The position numbers were made by a program, and so were the translations under genes. 64,000 bases of DNA, taken from positions 5,208,001 to 5,272,000 of the forward strand of contig NZ_CP109055.1 of the NCBI RefSeq assembly GCF_035975855.1. Reading direction: 5' to 3'. Shown here piece after piece: positions 8,435-17,119 of this stretch. The notes beneath the pieces were generated by a model, which did not search any database, was not told the DNA's origin, and was given only the letters and a program-made list of their open reading frames with translations. Position 1 is the first letter of the stretch; the number at the start of each line of letters is the position of its first letter. The stretch is from Streptomyces sp. NBC_01304. GTDB taxonomy: Bacteria; Actinomycetota; Actinomycetes; Streptomycetales; Streptomycetaceae.

Positions 8435-10894
8435 ATGGCATTCAATCACTTACCGGCAGGCGTGCACGACGCCTTGGGACCATTGTCCGTCCTGCCAGTG
8501 ACACACTCGGCGTTGATGGCCAAGAATCACCGATCCGATCGACCCCCGGCGACCGCTTCTGTCCGCCCGTCGCCGCGCATGGTCCTGGACCGGCTTTCCG
8601 CAGGGGAGAGCCGGGCTTCGCGCATCACTCATACGGAGCACTTGCCCCCGCGGGAGGGCCGTCATGCCGTCTGGCCTGATCGAATTCGATCGGAAGTGAT
8701 CGCGGCGGTCCAGGATGCCGGAATCGAGCACCCCTGGGCCCATCAGGCACTCGCGGCCGAGCACGCCCTGGACGGACAGTCCGTGGTCGTGGCCACCGGC
8801 ACGGCCTCCGGGAAGTCCCTGGCGTATCTGATGCCGGTGCTCTCCACGCTCCTCGACGGCTCCGAGGCGCCGAACGGCCGCGGCGCCACCGCCCTCTACC
8901 TGGCCCCCACCAAGGCCCTGGCCGCCGACCAGCGCCGCTCCGTGAAGCACCTCGCCGGGCCGCTCGGAAACGCCATCAGACCGGCGGTCTACGACGGGGA
9001 CACCCCGGTCGAGGAACGCGAGTGGGTACGCCAGTACGCCAACTACGTCCTGACCAATCCCGACATGCTGCACCGCGGGATATTGCCCTCCCACCCCCGC
9101 TGGTCCTCCTTCCTGCGCGCCCTGCGCTATGTCGTCATCGACGAGTGCCACACCTACCGCGGCGTCTTCGGCTCGCACGTCGCCCAGATCATCCGCCGCC
9201 TGCGCCGCCTCTGCGCGCGCTACGGTTCCGATCCGGTGTTCCTGCTGGCGTCCGCCACGGCGGCCGACCCCTCCGTCGCGGCCGGCCGGCTGACGGGCCT
9301 CCCGGTGAAGGAGGTCGCCGACGACGCCTCGCCGCGCGGCGAGATGGTCTTCGCCCTCTGGGAGCCGCCGCTCACCGAACTGCACGGCGAGAAGGGCGCC
9401 CCGGTCCGTCGCACGGCCACCGCCGAGACCGCCGACCTGCTCACCGACCTGACCGTGCAGGGCGTGCGCTCGGTCGCCTTCGTACGTTCCCGCCGCGGCG
9501 CCGAACTGATCTCGGTCATCGCCCAGGAACGGCTCGCCGAGGTCGACCGCTCGCTGGTCAAGCGGGTCGCCGCCTACCGGGGCGGCTACCTCCCCGGCGA
9601 ACGCCGCGCCCTGGAACGCGCCCTGCACTCCGGCGAGCTCCTCGGCCTCGCCGCCACCACCGCCCTCGAACTCGGCATCGACATCTCGGGCCTGGACGCC
9701 GTCGTCATCGCCGGCTACCCGGGGACCCGGGCCTCGCTGTGGCAGCAGGCGGGCCGGGCCGGACGGTCCGGGCAGGGCGCCCTCGCGATCCTGGTGGCCC
9801 GGGACGACCCGCTGGACACCTTCCTCGTCCACCACCCCGAGGCCCTGTTCCAGCAGCCGGTCGAATCGACCGTCCTCGACCCCGACAACCCGTACGTCCT
9901 GGCCCCGCACCTGTGCGCCGCCGCGGCCGAACTCCCTTTGACGGACGAGGACATGATGCTCTTCGGTCCGGCCGCCGAGGAGCTGCTCCCGCAGCTGGAG
10001 GCCGCGAAGCTGCTGCGCCGGCGCACCAAGGCCTGGCACTGGACCCGCCGAGAGCGCGCCGCCGACCTGGCCGACATCCGGGGCGAGGGCGGCAGCCCGA
10101 TCCAGGTCGTCGAGTCCGGCACCGGCACGCTGCTCGGCACGGTCGACGCCGGCTCGGCCCACACGGCCGTGCACACCGGCGCCGTCCACCTCCACCAGGG
10201 CCGTACGTACCTGGTGAAGGACCTGGACCTGGCCGACTCGGTCGCCCTGGTCGAGGAGGCCAACCCGCCGTACTCCACGACCGCCCGGGACACCACGGCC
10301 ATCTCCGTCCTGGAGACGGACGTCGAAGTCCCCTGGGGCCAGGGCAGGTTGTGTTACGGCTCGGTCGAAGTCACCAACCAGGTCGTCTCCTTCCTGCGCC
10401 GCCGCCTCATCACCGGCGAAGTGCTCGGCGAATCCAAGCTCGACCTCCCTCCTCGTACGCTGCGCACCCGCGCGGTGTGGTGGACGGTCACCGAGGACCA
10501 GCTGGACGCGGCCCGGATCAACCCGGAGATCCTCGGCGGCGCCCTGCACGCCGCCGAGCACGCCTCCATCGGGATGCTGCCGCTCTTCGCCACCTGCGAC
10601 CGCTGGGACATCGGCGGGGTCTCCATCCCGCTCCACCCGGACACATTGCTGCCGACGGTCTTCGTGTACGACGGCCACCCGGGCGGCGCGGGCTTCGCGG
10701 AGCGCGCCTTCCACACGGCCCGCTCCTGGCTGACCGCCACCCGCCAGGCCATCGCGTCCTGCGAGTGCGAGGCGGGCTGCCCGTCCTGCATCCAGTCCCC
10801 CAAGTGCGGCAACGGCAACGACCCGTTGCACAAACGGGGGGCGGTCCGGCTGCTCACGGAGTTGCTGAAGGGGGCACCGGACACGGCAGGTTGA
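8435..10894 (+). CDS. DEAD/DEAH (DECH)-box helicase with C-terminal Cys cluster (MrfA/Hrq1-like)
   Basis: 819 residues. Walker A is ATGTASGKS and motif II is DECH in VVIDECHTYRG. The helicase C-domain has QQAGRAGRSGQG. The C-terminal DUF1998-type domain holds a four-Cys cluster (CECEAGCPSC...KC), as in Hrq1/MrfA repair helicases. It belongs to the helicase that neighbours the actinobacterial Tad secretion locus, whose operon lies just downstream on the opposite strand. The likely role is 3'-5' DNA unwinding in repair; a link to pili is positional only. The start at ATG 8435 is the longest; ATGs at 8516 and 8579 are possible but would drop an N-terminal segment I recall as conserved. Confidence 0.9.
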   Translation: MAFNHLPAGVHDALGPLSVLPVTHSALMAKNHRSDRPPATASVRPSPRMVLDRLSAGESRASRITHTEHLPPREGRHAVWPDRIRSEVIAAVQDAGIEHPWAHQALAAEHALDGQSVVVATGTASGKSLAYLMPVLSTLLDGSEAPNGRGATALYLAPTKALAADQRRSVKHLAGPLGNAIRPAVYDGDTPVEEREWVRQYANYVLTNPDMLHRGILPSHPRWSSFLRALRYVVIDECHTYRGVFGSHVAQIIRRLRRLCARYGSDPVFLLASATAADPSVAAGRLTGLPVKEVADDASPRGEMVFALWEPPLTELHGEKGAPVRRTATAETADLLTDLTVQGVRSVAFVRSRRGAELISVIAQERLAEVDRSLVKRVAAYRGGYLPGERRALERALHSGELLGLAATTALELGIDISGLDAVVIAGYPGTRASLWQQAGRAGRSGQGALAILVARDDPLDTFLVHHPEALFQQPVESTVLDPDNPYVLAPHLCAAAAELPLTDEDMMLFGPAAEELLPQLEAAKLLRRRTKAWHWTRRERAADLADIRGEGGSPIQVVESGTGTLLGTVDAGSAHTAVHTGAVHLHQGRTYLVKDLDLADSVALVEEANPPYSTTARDTTAISVLETDVEVPWGQGRLCYGSVEVTNQVVSFLRRRLITGEVLGESKLDLPPRTLRTRAVWWTVTEDQLDAARINPEILGGALHAAEHASIGMLPLFATCDRWDIGGVSIPLHPDTLLPTVFVYDGHPGGAGFAERAFHTARSWLTATRQAIASCECEAGCPSCIQSPKCGNGNDPLHKRGAVRLLTELLKGAPDTAG

Positions 10895-10949
10895 GCGATG
10901 CGGACACCGGACGGCAGGCGTGGGCGATGCGCGCGCCGGACGCGGCGGG

Positions 10950-11160
10950 GCTGAGCGATGCGCGCTCGGGATCCGGCTCGGGCTCAGCCTCTAGCTCGGG
11001 ATCTGGCTCCGGCTCCGGCTCCGGCTCAGCCTCGGGCCCGGGATCTGGCTCGGGATCCGACTCGGACTCGGGATCGGGATCGGGCTCGGACTCGGACTCG
11101 GACTCGGACTCGGACTCGGACTCGGAGGGACCCTGCTCCGACTCGGACTCGGACGCAACC
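10950..11160. repeat. Hexanucleotide repeat tract between convergent genes
   Basis: Degenerate 6-bp repeats of the GGCTCC/GGATCG/CTCGGA type fill the 282-bp gap between the helicase and the TadE-like gene. Seven perfect CTCGGA units run from 11085 to 11126. In one plus frame this reads as alternating Gly-Ser and Asp-Ser, in one minus frame as Glu-Ser/Glu-Pro. Neither frame joins a gene here, and no start with a ribosome binding site is seen. Confidence 0.85.
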
Positions 11161-11176
11161 CAGGGCCGCGAACACC

Positions 11177-11608
11177 TCACCCCGGCCACCCCGTGAGCCC
11201 CGCCGCAGGCCCCGCCCTGGAGCGCACCGTCGAGCCGAACGCCCCGGCCCGCGCCCGCACCGTCACATCGGCGACCTCCCCCTCCACCACGCACCGCACC
11301 ACCTCGGCGCCCTGCTCCCGGGCCACCCGCGCCGCAGTGCCGCAGGCCACCTCCCGCCCTTGCAGGGCCCGGTCCGCCGCGGCCAACGCGGCCAAGTCCG
11401 CGGCGCCACCGGCCCGATGCCGGACCAGCACCGCCTGCCCGAGCAGCAGCACCGCCCCGAAGACCGCCCCCAACGCGGCGGCCATCACCACCACCCACAC
11501 CGTCGCGGACCCGCGATCCCCGCGCCCTCCCGCACGCCTCGCACCCACCCACCGCCTACCGAAACAGCGCAGGCCGGCGCACCACCCGCCCCCGGCCGGC
11601 GGCACCAC
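11177..11608 (-). CDS. TadE-like pilus-assembly protein (helicase/secretion neighbourhood type)
   Basis: About 143 residues. A Gly/Arg-rich N-terminus is followed by RGSATVWVVVMAAALGAVFGAVLLLGQ split around one membrane helix, then an Ala-rich helical segment (AGGAADLAALAAADRAL) and a small beta-rich tail. The helix followed by AADLAALAAA marks TadE/TadG minor-pilin-like proteins of the Rv3654c kind. It is the last gene of the Tad operon, starting about 15 nt after its neighbour's stop. No ATG is available; GTG 11608 or 11605 has GGGAG about 6 nt upstream, so the start is uncertain by a few residues. Confidence 0.75.
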   Translation of the reverse strand: MVPPAGGGWCAGLRCFGRRWVGARRAGGRGDRGSATVWVVVMAAALGAVFGAVLLLGQAVLVRHRAGGAADLAALAAADRALQGREVACGTAARVAREQGAEVVRCVVEGEVADVTVRARAGAFGSTVRSRAGPAAGLTGWPG

Positions 11609-11622
11609 CCAACTCCCGACCC

Positions 11623-12009
11623 TCAACGCTCCACCCCCACGCTGTCCTCCGCCAGCGCCACCGCCTCGGCCCCGAGGTCCAGCGACAGCCCTCCGGGCCC
11701 CGGCGAGCCCGCCGACACCGACACCCGCACCAGATCGCCCTCCCGGCGCACCGCGACCCGTGCCCCGCCCGGCGCCGCCTGCTCGGCCGCCGCCACCACC
11801 GCACGGGGCTCCTCCTGCCGCGCCGCCGCGCGCGCCCCCGCTCTGGCCGCGTCCACGCACCGGATCTGCGCGGACGCCGTCATCAGGGCCCAGAGCAGCG
11901 CCACCCCGAGCAGCACGAGCGCGGGTATCACCACGGCCGCCTCCGCCGTCACATAGCCACCGTCACCCCGGCGACAGGAACGGTCGCCGCCCCGGTCAGA
12001 ACTGGACAC
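11623..12009 (-). CDS. TadE family pilus-assembly protein
   Basis: 128 residues. A charged N-terminus is followed by GYVTAEAAVVIPALVLLG, the TadE signature in which a prepilin-like Glu stands at the start of a membrane helix. A periplasmic domain rich in Ala and Arg follows. Minor-pilin-like proteins of this kind are needed for Flp pilus assembly. It starts at GTG 12009 and overlaps the end of the DUF4244 gene by 14 bp, so the two are translationally coupled within the operon. Confidence 0.85.
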   Translation of the reverse strand: MSSSDRGGDRSCRRGDGGYVTAEAAVVIPALVLLGVALLWALMTASAQIRCVDAARAGARAAARQEEPRAVVAAAEQAAPGGARVAVRREGDLVRVSVSAGSPGPGGLSLDLGAEAVALAEDSVGVER

Positions 12010-12184
12010 CGAGCGCCCTCCCGATGACCGACTGCAGCGCCGCCTTCACCCCGTCAGACGTCACCACCCGGTAGAGCACCGCTGCGAACCCGCATGCCGC
12101 GACAGTCCCCAACGCGTACTCGGACGTCGTCATCCCCGCGTCGTCCGCCCGCATCCGGCTGCGTACCCGCCTGAAGAACCTCAT
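11996..12184 (-). CDS. DUF4244 small membrane protein, Flp pilin-like
   Basis: 62 residues. The basic leader MRFFRRVRSRMRADDAGMTT is followed by SEYALGTVAACGFAAVLY, a Glu-containing hydrophobic helix resembling class IVb (Flp) prepilins, in which Gly/Glu sits at the cleavage site. It is the probable structural pilin of this Tad locus (inference from size and position). ATG 12184 has a GGGGG ribosome binding site 7 nt upstream. A gap of 126 bp separates it from the upstream TadC-like gene and may hold a processing site or promoter giving extra pilin message. Confidence 0.85.
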   Translation of the reverse strand: MRFFRRVRSRMRADDAGMTTSEYALGTVAACGFAAVLYRVVTSDGVKAALQSVIGRALGVQF

Positions 12185-12310
12185 CTCAACCCCCAACTGG
12201 TCTGCCGTTTCCGGCTCTTTCGATGACGGCGCCCTGTCGAGGCCGCCACGTCTTCACCCGCACAGTCCGCTGCACAGGCACACCTGAACACCAGGCGGCC
12301 GACGTCCCCC

Positions 12311-13078
12311 TCACCCGCCGCTCAAGATCCCGCTCGCCAGTCCGATCACCACCGGCACCACCCCGACCACGAGGAAGGCCGGCAGCAGGCACAGCCCGAG
12401 CGGTGCGGCCATCAAGACCCCGGCCCGGTGCGCCCTCTCCTTGGACGTACGCGCCCACTCCGCGCGGCACTCGGTGGCGAGCTGCGCCATCTGCTCCGCC
12501 GCCGGAATCCCCGAGGCGCCGGCCCGCTCCAGGCAGGTCGCAAGCTGCCCGGCGCCAGGTATCGCACCCAACCGCCCCCAGGCCCGCTCCGGTTCACCCC
12601 CGAGCCGCAGCTCCGCCGCTGCCCGCGCCAGTCGCTCGCCGACCGGCCCGTCCAGCGAATCCCCGACCGCCCGAGCCGCCTCCACGGGCCCGGCCCCGGC
12701 GGCGATGCAGGCCGCCAACAGATCAGCGGCAAGCGGTAGTTGCGGCCCCGCTTCGGCTTCCTCCGACGGACGGTCCCGCGGCCTGAGCCGCAGCCACCGC
12801 CGCACGCCGCACCCCGCGGCCAGCCCCAGCAGGCATCCCAGGGCCCCGCCCACCAGGACGAACCCGGCACAAGCCACACCGACCACGGGCGCCCAACCTC
12901 CGCCCCCGACTCGCCACACCGGCTTCCGCCGCCCGGCACGCCGCACCCCGAACATCACTCCGAGCCTCCGGCGAACCCTCCGCTCCCGCCGTCCGGCGAC
13001 CACCGCCCACACCACGCCCGCCACGGCCGCGATCAGCGGCAGCGCCACCCCCAGCCTGTGGACAACCTCCGCGCTCAT
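12311..13078 (-). CDS. Type II/IV secretion F-domain protein, TadC-like
   Basis: 255 residues with an N-terminal membrane helix, a basic linker, another hydrophobic pair, a cytoplasmic helical bundle of the GspF/T2SSF type and a final pair of C-terminal membrane helices. In Tad systems such inner-membrane platform proteins pair with the CpaF ATPase. ATG 13078 overlaps the stop of the upstream TadB-like gene (ATGA), indicating translational coupling. Confidence 0.85.
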   Translation of the reverse strand: MSAEVVHRLGVALPLIAAVAGVVWAVVAGRRERRVRRRLGVMFGVRRAGRRKPVWRVGGGGWAPVVGVACAGFVLVGGALGCLLGLAAGCGVRRWLRLRPRDRPSEEAEAGPQLPLAADLLAACIAAGAGPVEAARAVGDSLDGPVGERLARAAAELRLGGEPERAWGRLGAIPGAGQLATCLERAGASGIPAAEQMAQLATECRAEWARTSKERAHRAGVLMAAPLGLCLLPAFLVVGVVPVVIGLASGILSGG

Positions 13079-13977
13079 CACCTCACCGCCCCGCGCAGAA
13101 TCCGCACCGCCCACCACACGCCCACTCCCTCCAGGACCCCGCCCACCAGCAGGCACGCGAGCCCGGCAGGCGTGTGCAGCAGGACCCGCAGCGGCTCCGC
13201 CCCGATCCCCGTGCCCATCAGGAGCCCCACCACGGGCAGCACGGCGAGCAGCACCGCGGTCGATCGTGGTGTGGCCATCTGGGCCCGCAGGTCGGCCCGT
13301 TGCTCACGCTCGGCCCGCAGCGCCTCCGTCAGCCGCCCGAGCCCCGACGCGAGCCCCGCCCCGCGATCCACCGCGACGCACCAGCACGCCGCGAGACCGA
13401 GGAGGCCTTCCGCACCGGGCTCCCGCGCCGCAGCACGCAGCGCACCCGGTACGTCCCCGCCGAACCGCGCGGCCGCGAGCACCCCGGCCGCGCCCCCGCC
13501 GAGCCCAACCGCCCCCTCCGCGGACCGTGCGGCAGCAAGCAGCGCCGCACCCGGCTGCCGCCCCGCCCGCACCTCACCGGCGAGCGCGGCGCACAGCGCG
13601 ATGACCGCATCGACCCGCGCCGCACGCGCCCGGCGCCGCTCCCGGGCCCGCAGCAGCCGCCCCACCAAGGGCACGCCCAGCGCCCCCAGGACGAGCGGCA
13701 CCACCGACTCCCCGAGCACGGCGACCGCCAACCCGACGGCCAAGCACCACCATTCACGCCGCACACGGGCCCGAACCCACCCGACGAGCCGCTGCCACGG
13801 AGCCACCCCACCGGGCTCCGCACCCTCACCCGCACACACAAGCCGGGCCCGCCGTACACCCCGGTCCCGCTCCACCGTCAGCCAGGCCGCGGCCCCCGCA
13901 CACACGGCGGCGGCGTACGCCGGAGCCCCAGAAGCCGCCGTTGCGGCGGCCGAAGTCACCGCCCCTTCCCCCGACAT
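13078..13977 (-). CDS. Type II/IV secretion F-domain protein, TadB-like
   Basis: 299 residues. Two N-terminal hydrophobic stretches, a basic loop, the helical F-domain (DAVIALCAALAGEVRAGRQP) and a C-terminal helix pair are visible. It is a platform partner of the CpaF-like ATPase encoded 79 bp upstream. ATG 13977 is preferred because GGGAGG lies about 9 nt upstream; two in-frame GTG codons just before it are alternatives. Confidence 0.85.
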   Translation of the reverse strand: MSGEGAVTSAAATAASGAPAYAAAVCAGAAAWLTVERDRGVRRARLVCAGEGAEPGGVAPWQRLVGWVRARVRREWWCLAVGLAVAVLGESVVPLVLGALGVPLVGRLLRARERRRARAARVDAVIALCAALAGEVRAGRQPGAALLAAARSAEGAVGLGGGAAGVLAAARFGGDVPGALRAAAREPGAEGLLGLAACWCVAVDRGAGLASGLGRLTEALRAEREQRADLRAQMATPRSTAVLLAVLPVVGLLMGTGIGAEPLRVLLHTPAGLACLLVGGVLEGVGVWWAVRILRGAVR

Positions 13978-14056
13978 CACCACTCACCTCCCACGAGCGA
14001 ACCCACGAACCCCATGACCAAACCCACCTCCCGAACACCCCTGAGCCGCACAGCCG

Positions 14057-15343
14057 TCACCCCACACCCCCGAGCAACCCCCGCAACCGCTCCCAGCCCC
14101 GCTCGTACGCAAAGGCCTCGGCCCCCCACCGAAGCGCCGGCACGGCGACCACCAGCCCCGCCGCATCCCGCTCAAGGACGTGCACCTCGGCGATCCGCCG
14201 CCGCCCGCCCCGATCCCGTACGAGATGGAGCACCACGGACAGTGCGGCCGCCAACTGGCTGTGCAGAGCCGTCCGTTCGAGCCCGGCAGCCGTGCCAAGC
14301 GCCTCGAGGCGGGCCGGTACGTCCGCCGCGGTATTGGCATGGACCGTCCCGCAGCCCCCCTCGTGCCCGGTATTGAGAGCGGCGAGCAGATGCACCACCT
14401 CCGCACCGCGCACCTCACCGACGACCAACCGGTCGGGCCGCATCCGCAGCGCCTGGCGCACCAGGTCCTGCAGGGTCACGAGCCCCGCACCCTCCTGATT
14501 GGCGGGCCGCGTCTCCAGCCGCACCACATGGGGATGCTCGGGCCTCAACTCGGCCGAATCCTCGGCCAGTACGATCCGCTCCCCCGGCCCGACCATGCCG
14601 AGCAGCGCCGACAGCAGGGTGGTCTTGCCCGAGCCCGTGCCGCCGCTGATGACGAACGAGAGCCGGGCCTCGATGAGTGCCCTGAGCACCCGGTCCCCGC
14701 CCGGCGGCACCGTGCCCGCGGCGACCAACTCCGCCAGCGAGAAGGCCCTGGGCCGCACCACCCGCAGCGACAGACAGGTCGAGCCCACCGCCACCGGAGG
14801 CAGCACCGCGTGCAGCCGCGTCCCGTCCGGCAACCGCGCGTCCACCCAGGGCCGCGCATCGTCGAGGCGCCGCCCCGCGACCGCCGCGAGCCGCTGGGCC
14901 AGGCGCCGCACGGCCGCCGCGTCCGGGAAGGTCACCGGGGTCAGCTCGAGGCCGTGCCCCCGGTCCACCCACACCCGGTCGGGCGCCTGCACCAGCACAT
15001 CCGTCACCTCGGGGTCGGCGAGCAGCGGCTCCAGCGACCCCGCCCCGACCAGCTCGGACCGCAAGTCCCGGACCACCCCGAGCAGTTCGGTGTCGCCGAG
15101 CACCCGCCCTTGCTCCCGCAGGGCCTGCGCCACCCGGGCCGGTGTCGGCTCGCAGCCGCTCGCGGCCAGCCACTGCCGTACGCCGTCGAGCAGCCGCGCA
15201 CCGACCACCGCACCGCTCGCCAGGTCGCCGGTCCGGGCACCTGCCGCGACCAGCCGGCCCGACCGAGCCCCGCGTCCACCGAAGCCGCCACGGCCACCGC
15301 CGCCAGATCCGCCGCCGGCTCCCTCACCGGCACCGACCCTCAT
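14057..15343 (-). CDS. CpaF/TadA-family secretion ATPase
   Basis: 428 residues. A Gly-rich N-terminal tail is followed by the N-terminal domain of VirB11/CpaF ATPases and the RecA-like core, with Walker A GGTGSGKTT near residue 235, an Asp box (LAEDSAELRP) and a His box (GGCGTVHANTA). It powers Flp pilus extrusion at the cytoplasmic membrane. ATG 15343 overlaps the stop of the upstream ssd-like gene (ATGA). Length and motifs are normal. Confidence 0.95.
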   Translation of the reverse strand: MRVGAGEGAGGGSGGGGRGGFGGRGARSGRLVAAGARTGDLASGAVVGARLLDGVRQWLAASGCEPTPARVAQALREQGRVLGDTELLGVVRDLRSELVGAGSLEPLLADPEVTDVLVQAPDRVWVDRGHGLELTPVTFPDAAAVRRLAQRLAAVAGRRLDDARPWVDARLPDGTRLHAVLPPVAVGSTCLSLRVVRPRAFSLAELVAAGTVPPGGDRVLRALIEARLSFVISGGTGSGKTTLLSALLGMVGPGERIVLAEDSAELRPEHPHVVRLETRPANQEGAGLVTLQDLVRQALRMRPDRLVVGEVRGAEVVHLLAALNTGHEGGCGTVHANTAADVPARLEALGTAAGLERTALHSQLAAALSVVLHLVRDRGGRRRIAEVHVLERDAAGLVVAVPALRWGAEAFAYERGWERLRGLLGGVG

Positions 15344-16473
15344 GCCCCGCCCTCCGACAGAGACAGGGCCCGCGCCCAGAACTCCGAGCAGAACCGGGCC
15401 AAGGGACCCCGCCCACCCCTGCCCGGCGGCCCCTGAGCCGCCGGAAGGCCGGCCTCGAAGGGCAGTTCCCCGGCAAGCGGCAGCTCCAGGAGCCGCGCCA
15501 CCTCCTCCCCGTCCAGCCCCGCACCGAACGGCCCGCGGACCACGGCCCGCAGATCCCGCAGCACCATCTCCGCGGCAGCGGAGACCCGGCCCGCCGCGGC
15601 CACCGCGCGCAGCTCCGCCGGGACCACGAGAAGGCCGAGGTCGATCTGGGCCAGCGCCTCGGCGACCCCTTCGTCGACCCGGCGCGGCAGATCCACCACC
15701 ACGACCCCGCCCCGCCTGCGCGCGGCGGCGAGCACGGCCCGCATCGCCTCCGGCGGCACCACCACCGAGTCGCCGCGGTCCCAGCTCAGTACCCGCATGG
15801 CGTGCAGCTCGGGCAGCGACTCCTCGAGCGCCCCGCAGCCGAGCCGCCCCCGCGACCGTGCGAACGCCGGCCAGCGCAGTCCGTCCGCGCTCTCGCCGCC
15901 GAGCAGCACATCGAGCCCGCCGCCCAGCGGATCGGCGTCCACGAGCATCGTCCGCCGCCCCGCCTCGGCCGCATTCACCGCCAGCGCGCACGCCAGGGTC
16001 GAGGCCCCGGCCCCACCGCGCCCGCCGAGCACCCCGACGGTCAGCGCCGGCCGCCCGAAGCCCTCCGCCACATCGGCGATGTGGTCCACGAGCCACTGCT
16101 CGGCATCGGGCAGCCGCAGCACATGGTCGGCCCCGATCTCCACCGCCCGCCGCCACACCCGCGGGTCGTCCTGGTCGTGCCCGACCAGACAGACCCCGCG
16201 CCGTCGCACGGCCCCGCGCACCCGGGCCGCCGCGTCGTCCCCGACGAGCACCAGGGGCGCCGTCTCCCAGCCGCCCCCGCGGTCCGGCACCGTGTGATGG
16301 ACCTCCGGCCGCGCGCCCGCCGCGGCGCACAGCCGCAGCAGGTCGTCGAGCAGCTCCACGTCCTCAGTGACGATCAGCGGCCCCGGCTGCTGCCGCCCCG
16401 CACCGTCCGATCCCCCGCTGTCCGATGCGCCCGAGCCGCCCGCCGGCCGGTCGTACGTGATGGATCCAGCCAT
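15340..16473 (-). CDS. ssd: Septum-site determining/CpaE-like ATPase (Ssd, Rv3660c-like)
   Basis: 377 residues. A receiver-like N-terminal region is followed by a MinD/ParA-type domain beginning VGVLGGRGGAGASTLACAL. The Walker A is deviant: the signature Lys positions of KGGxGKT are replaced (GGRGGAGAST), as in the actinobacterial Ssd/CpaE group, so ATP hydrolysis is doubtful. The family is linked to pilus localisation and septum placement. It is the first gene of the pilus operon, with ATG 16473 preceded by GGGGG. A 6C small RNA gene lies about 430 bp upstream on the same strand. Confidence 0.85.
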   Translation of the reverse strand: MAGSITYDRPAGGSGASDSGGSDGAGRQQPGPLIVTEDVELLDDLLRLCAAAGARPEVHHTVPDRGGGWETAPLVLVGDDAAARVRGAVRRRGVCLVGHDQDDPRVWRRAVEIGADHVLRLPDAEQWLVDHIADVAEGFGRPALTVGVLGGRGGAGASTLACALAVNAAEAGRRTMLVDADPLGGGLDVLLGGESADGLRWPAFARSRGRLGCGALEESLPELHAMRVLSWDRGDSVVVPPEAMRAVLAAARRRGGVVVVDLPRRVDEGVAEALAQIDLGLLVVPAELRAVAAAGRVSAAAEMVLRDLRAVVRGPFGAGLDGEEVARLLELPLAGELPFEAGLPAAQGPPGRGGRGPLARFCSEFWARALSLSEGGA

Positions 16474-16902
16474 TCCCCCGCCACCCCTTCTCGCCGTGAA
16501 CGATGCGAACGCCGTGAATGCCGCACCGCGAAACGCCACGAAGGGACCGAAGACCGGCCGGGCAACGGCCGAAGAGCGACCGAAGAACGGCTGAGAACAC
16601 GACCGGAACACGCCACTCAACGCACGATGCGCAACGCGGCCTTGAACGCGGTTGTGAACGAGCCCCGGAACTTCGCGGCTCGAATCACGATGAAGGGCGT
16701 CCGAAAATCGTGTGGATCTTGCTCAAATGCTGTGGACAACTCGCCGGTTGTGAATATCGCCGTCACCCATCCCGGTGACCGGACACGACTTCAGAAGACT
16801 TCCGCAGAGCAGCGTCACGACTACTCACCGTGACGAATCTTGGGATGGCGAGGACGACGGGAAGATCGCGCGAGAGCCGCACGGAGCGCCGTATCGGGGG
16901 CA

Positions 16903-17030
16903 AAAAAGAAGGGCCCAAACGGGCCCGGACATGCGACGACCCCCGCCGGGGGGGGAGAGCGGGGGTCGTCCCCACGGTCCGACTCGGGGGGGGAGGAGCC
17001 AGACCGGGTTAGCACGGTCGCGAACGATCC
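16903..17030 (-). ncRNA. 6C small RNA
   Basis: Read on the minus strand there are two successive stem-loops with C-rich loops. The first has a 10-bp stem (17005-16996 with 16985-16976, two G.U pairs) and the loop CCTCCCCCCC. The second has a 12-bp perfect stem (16970-16959 with 16946-16935) and a loop containing eight C. A terminator hairpin GGGCCC-GTTT-GGGCCC (16926-16911) follows, then TTCTTTTTT. This is the architecture of the actinobacterial 6C RNA family, whose C-rich loops can pair with Shine-Dalgarno sequences. Family members often lie near partitioning or HAD genes, as here. The 5' end is not determined and is placed approximately; the 3' end follows the T tract. Confidence 0.85.
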
Positions 17031-17106
17031 GTGACTTCCATGGTGTACCCGAGAGCCTTCTGAGGCAAACCCACGCGCCCCAGCTTAGGCCGAATGAGCA
17101 GGCGCC

Positions 17107-17112
17107 TATGCT
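17107..17112 (+). promoter_or_regulatory. -10 box for a leaderless HAD phosphatase mRNA
   Basis: TATGCT lies 7 nt before GTG 17120, placing +1 at or next to the start codon. No clear -35 hexamer and no ribosome binding site are seen. Confidence 0.5.
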
Positions 17113-17119
17113 CAGGCAC

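Noticed and set aside
10920..11196. Asp-Ser/Gly-Ser repeat protein as a C-terminal extension of the helicase
   Set aside because: The repeat reads in a different frame after the helicase stop; the helicase ends normally after its Cys cluster.
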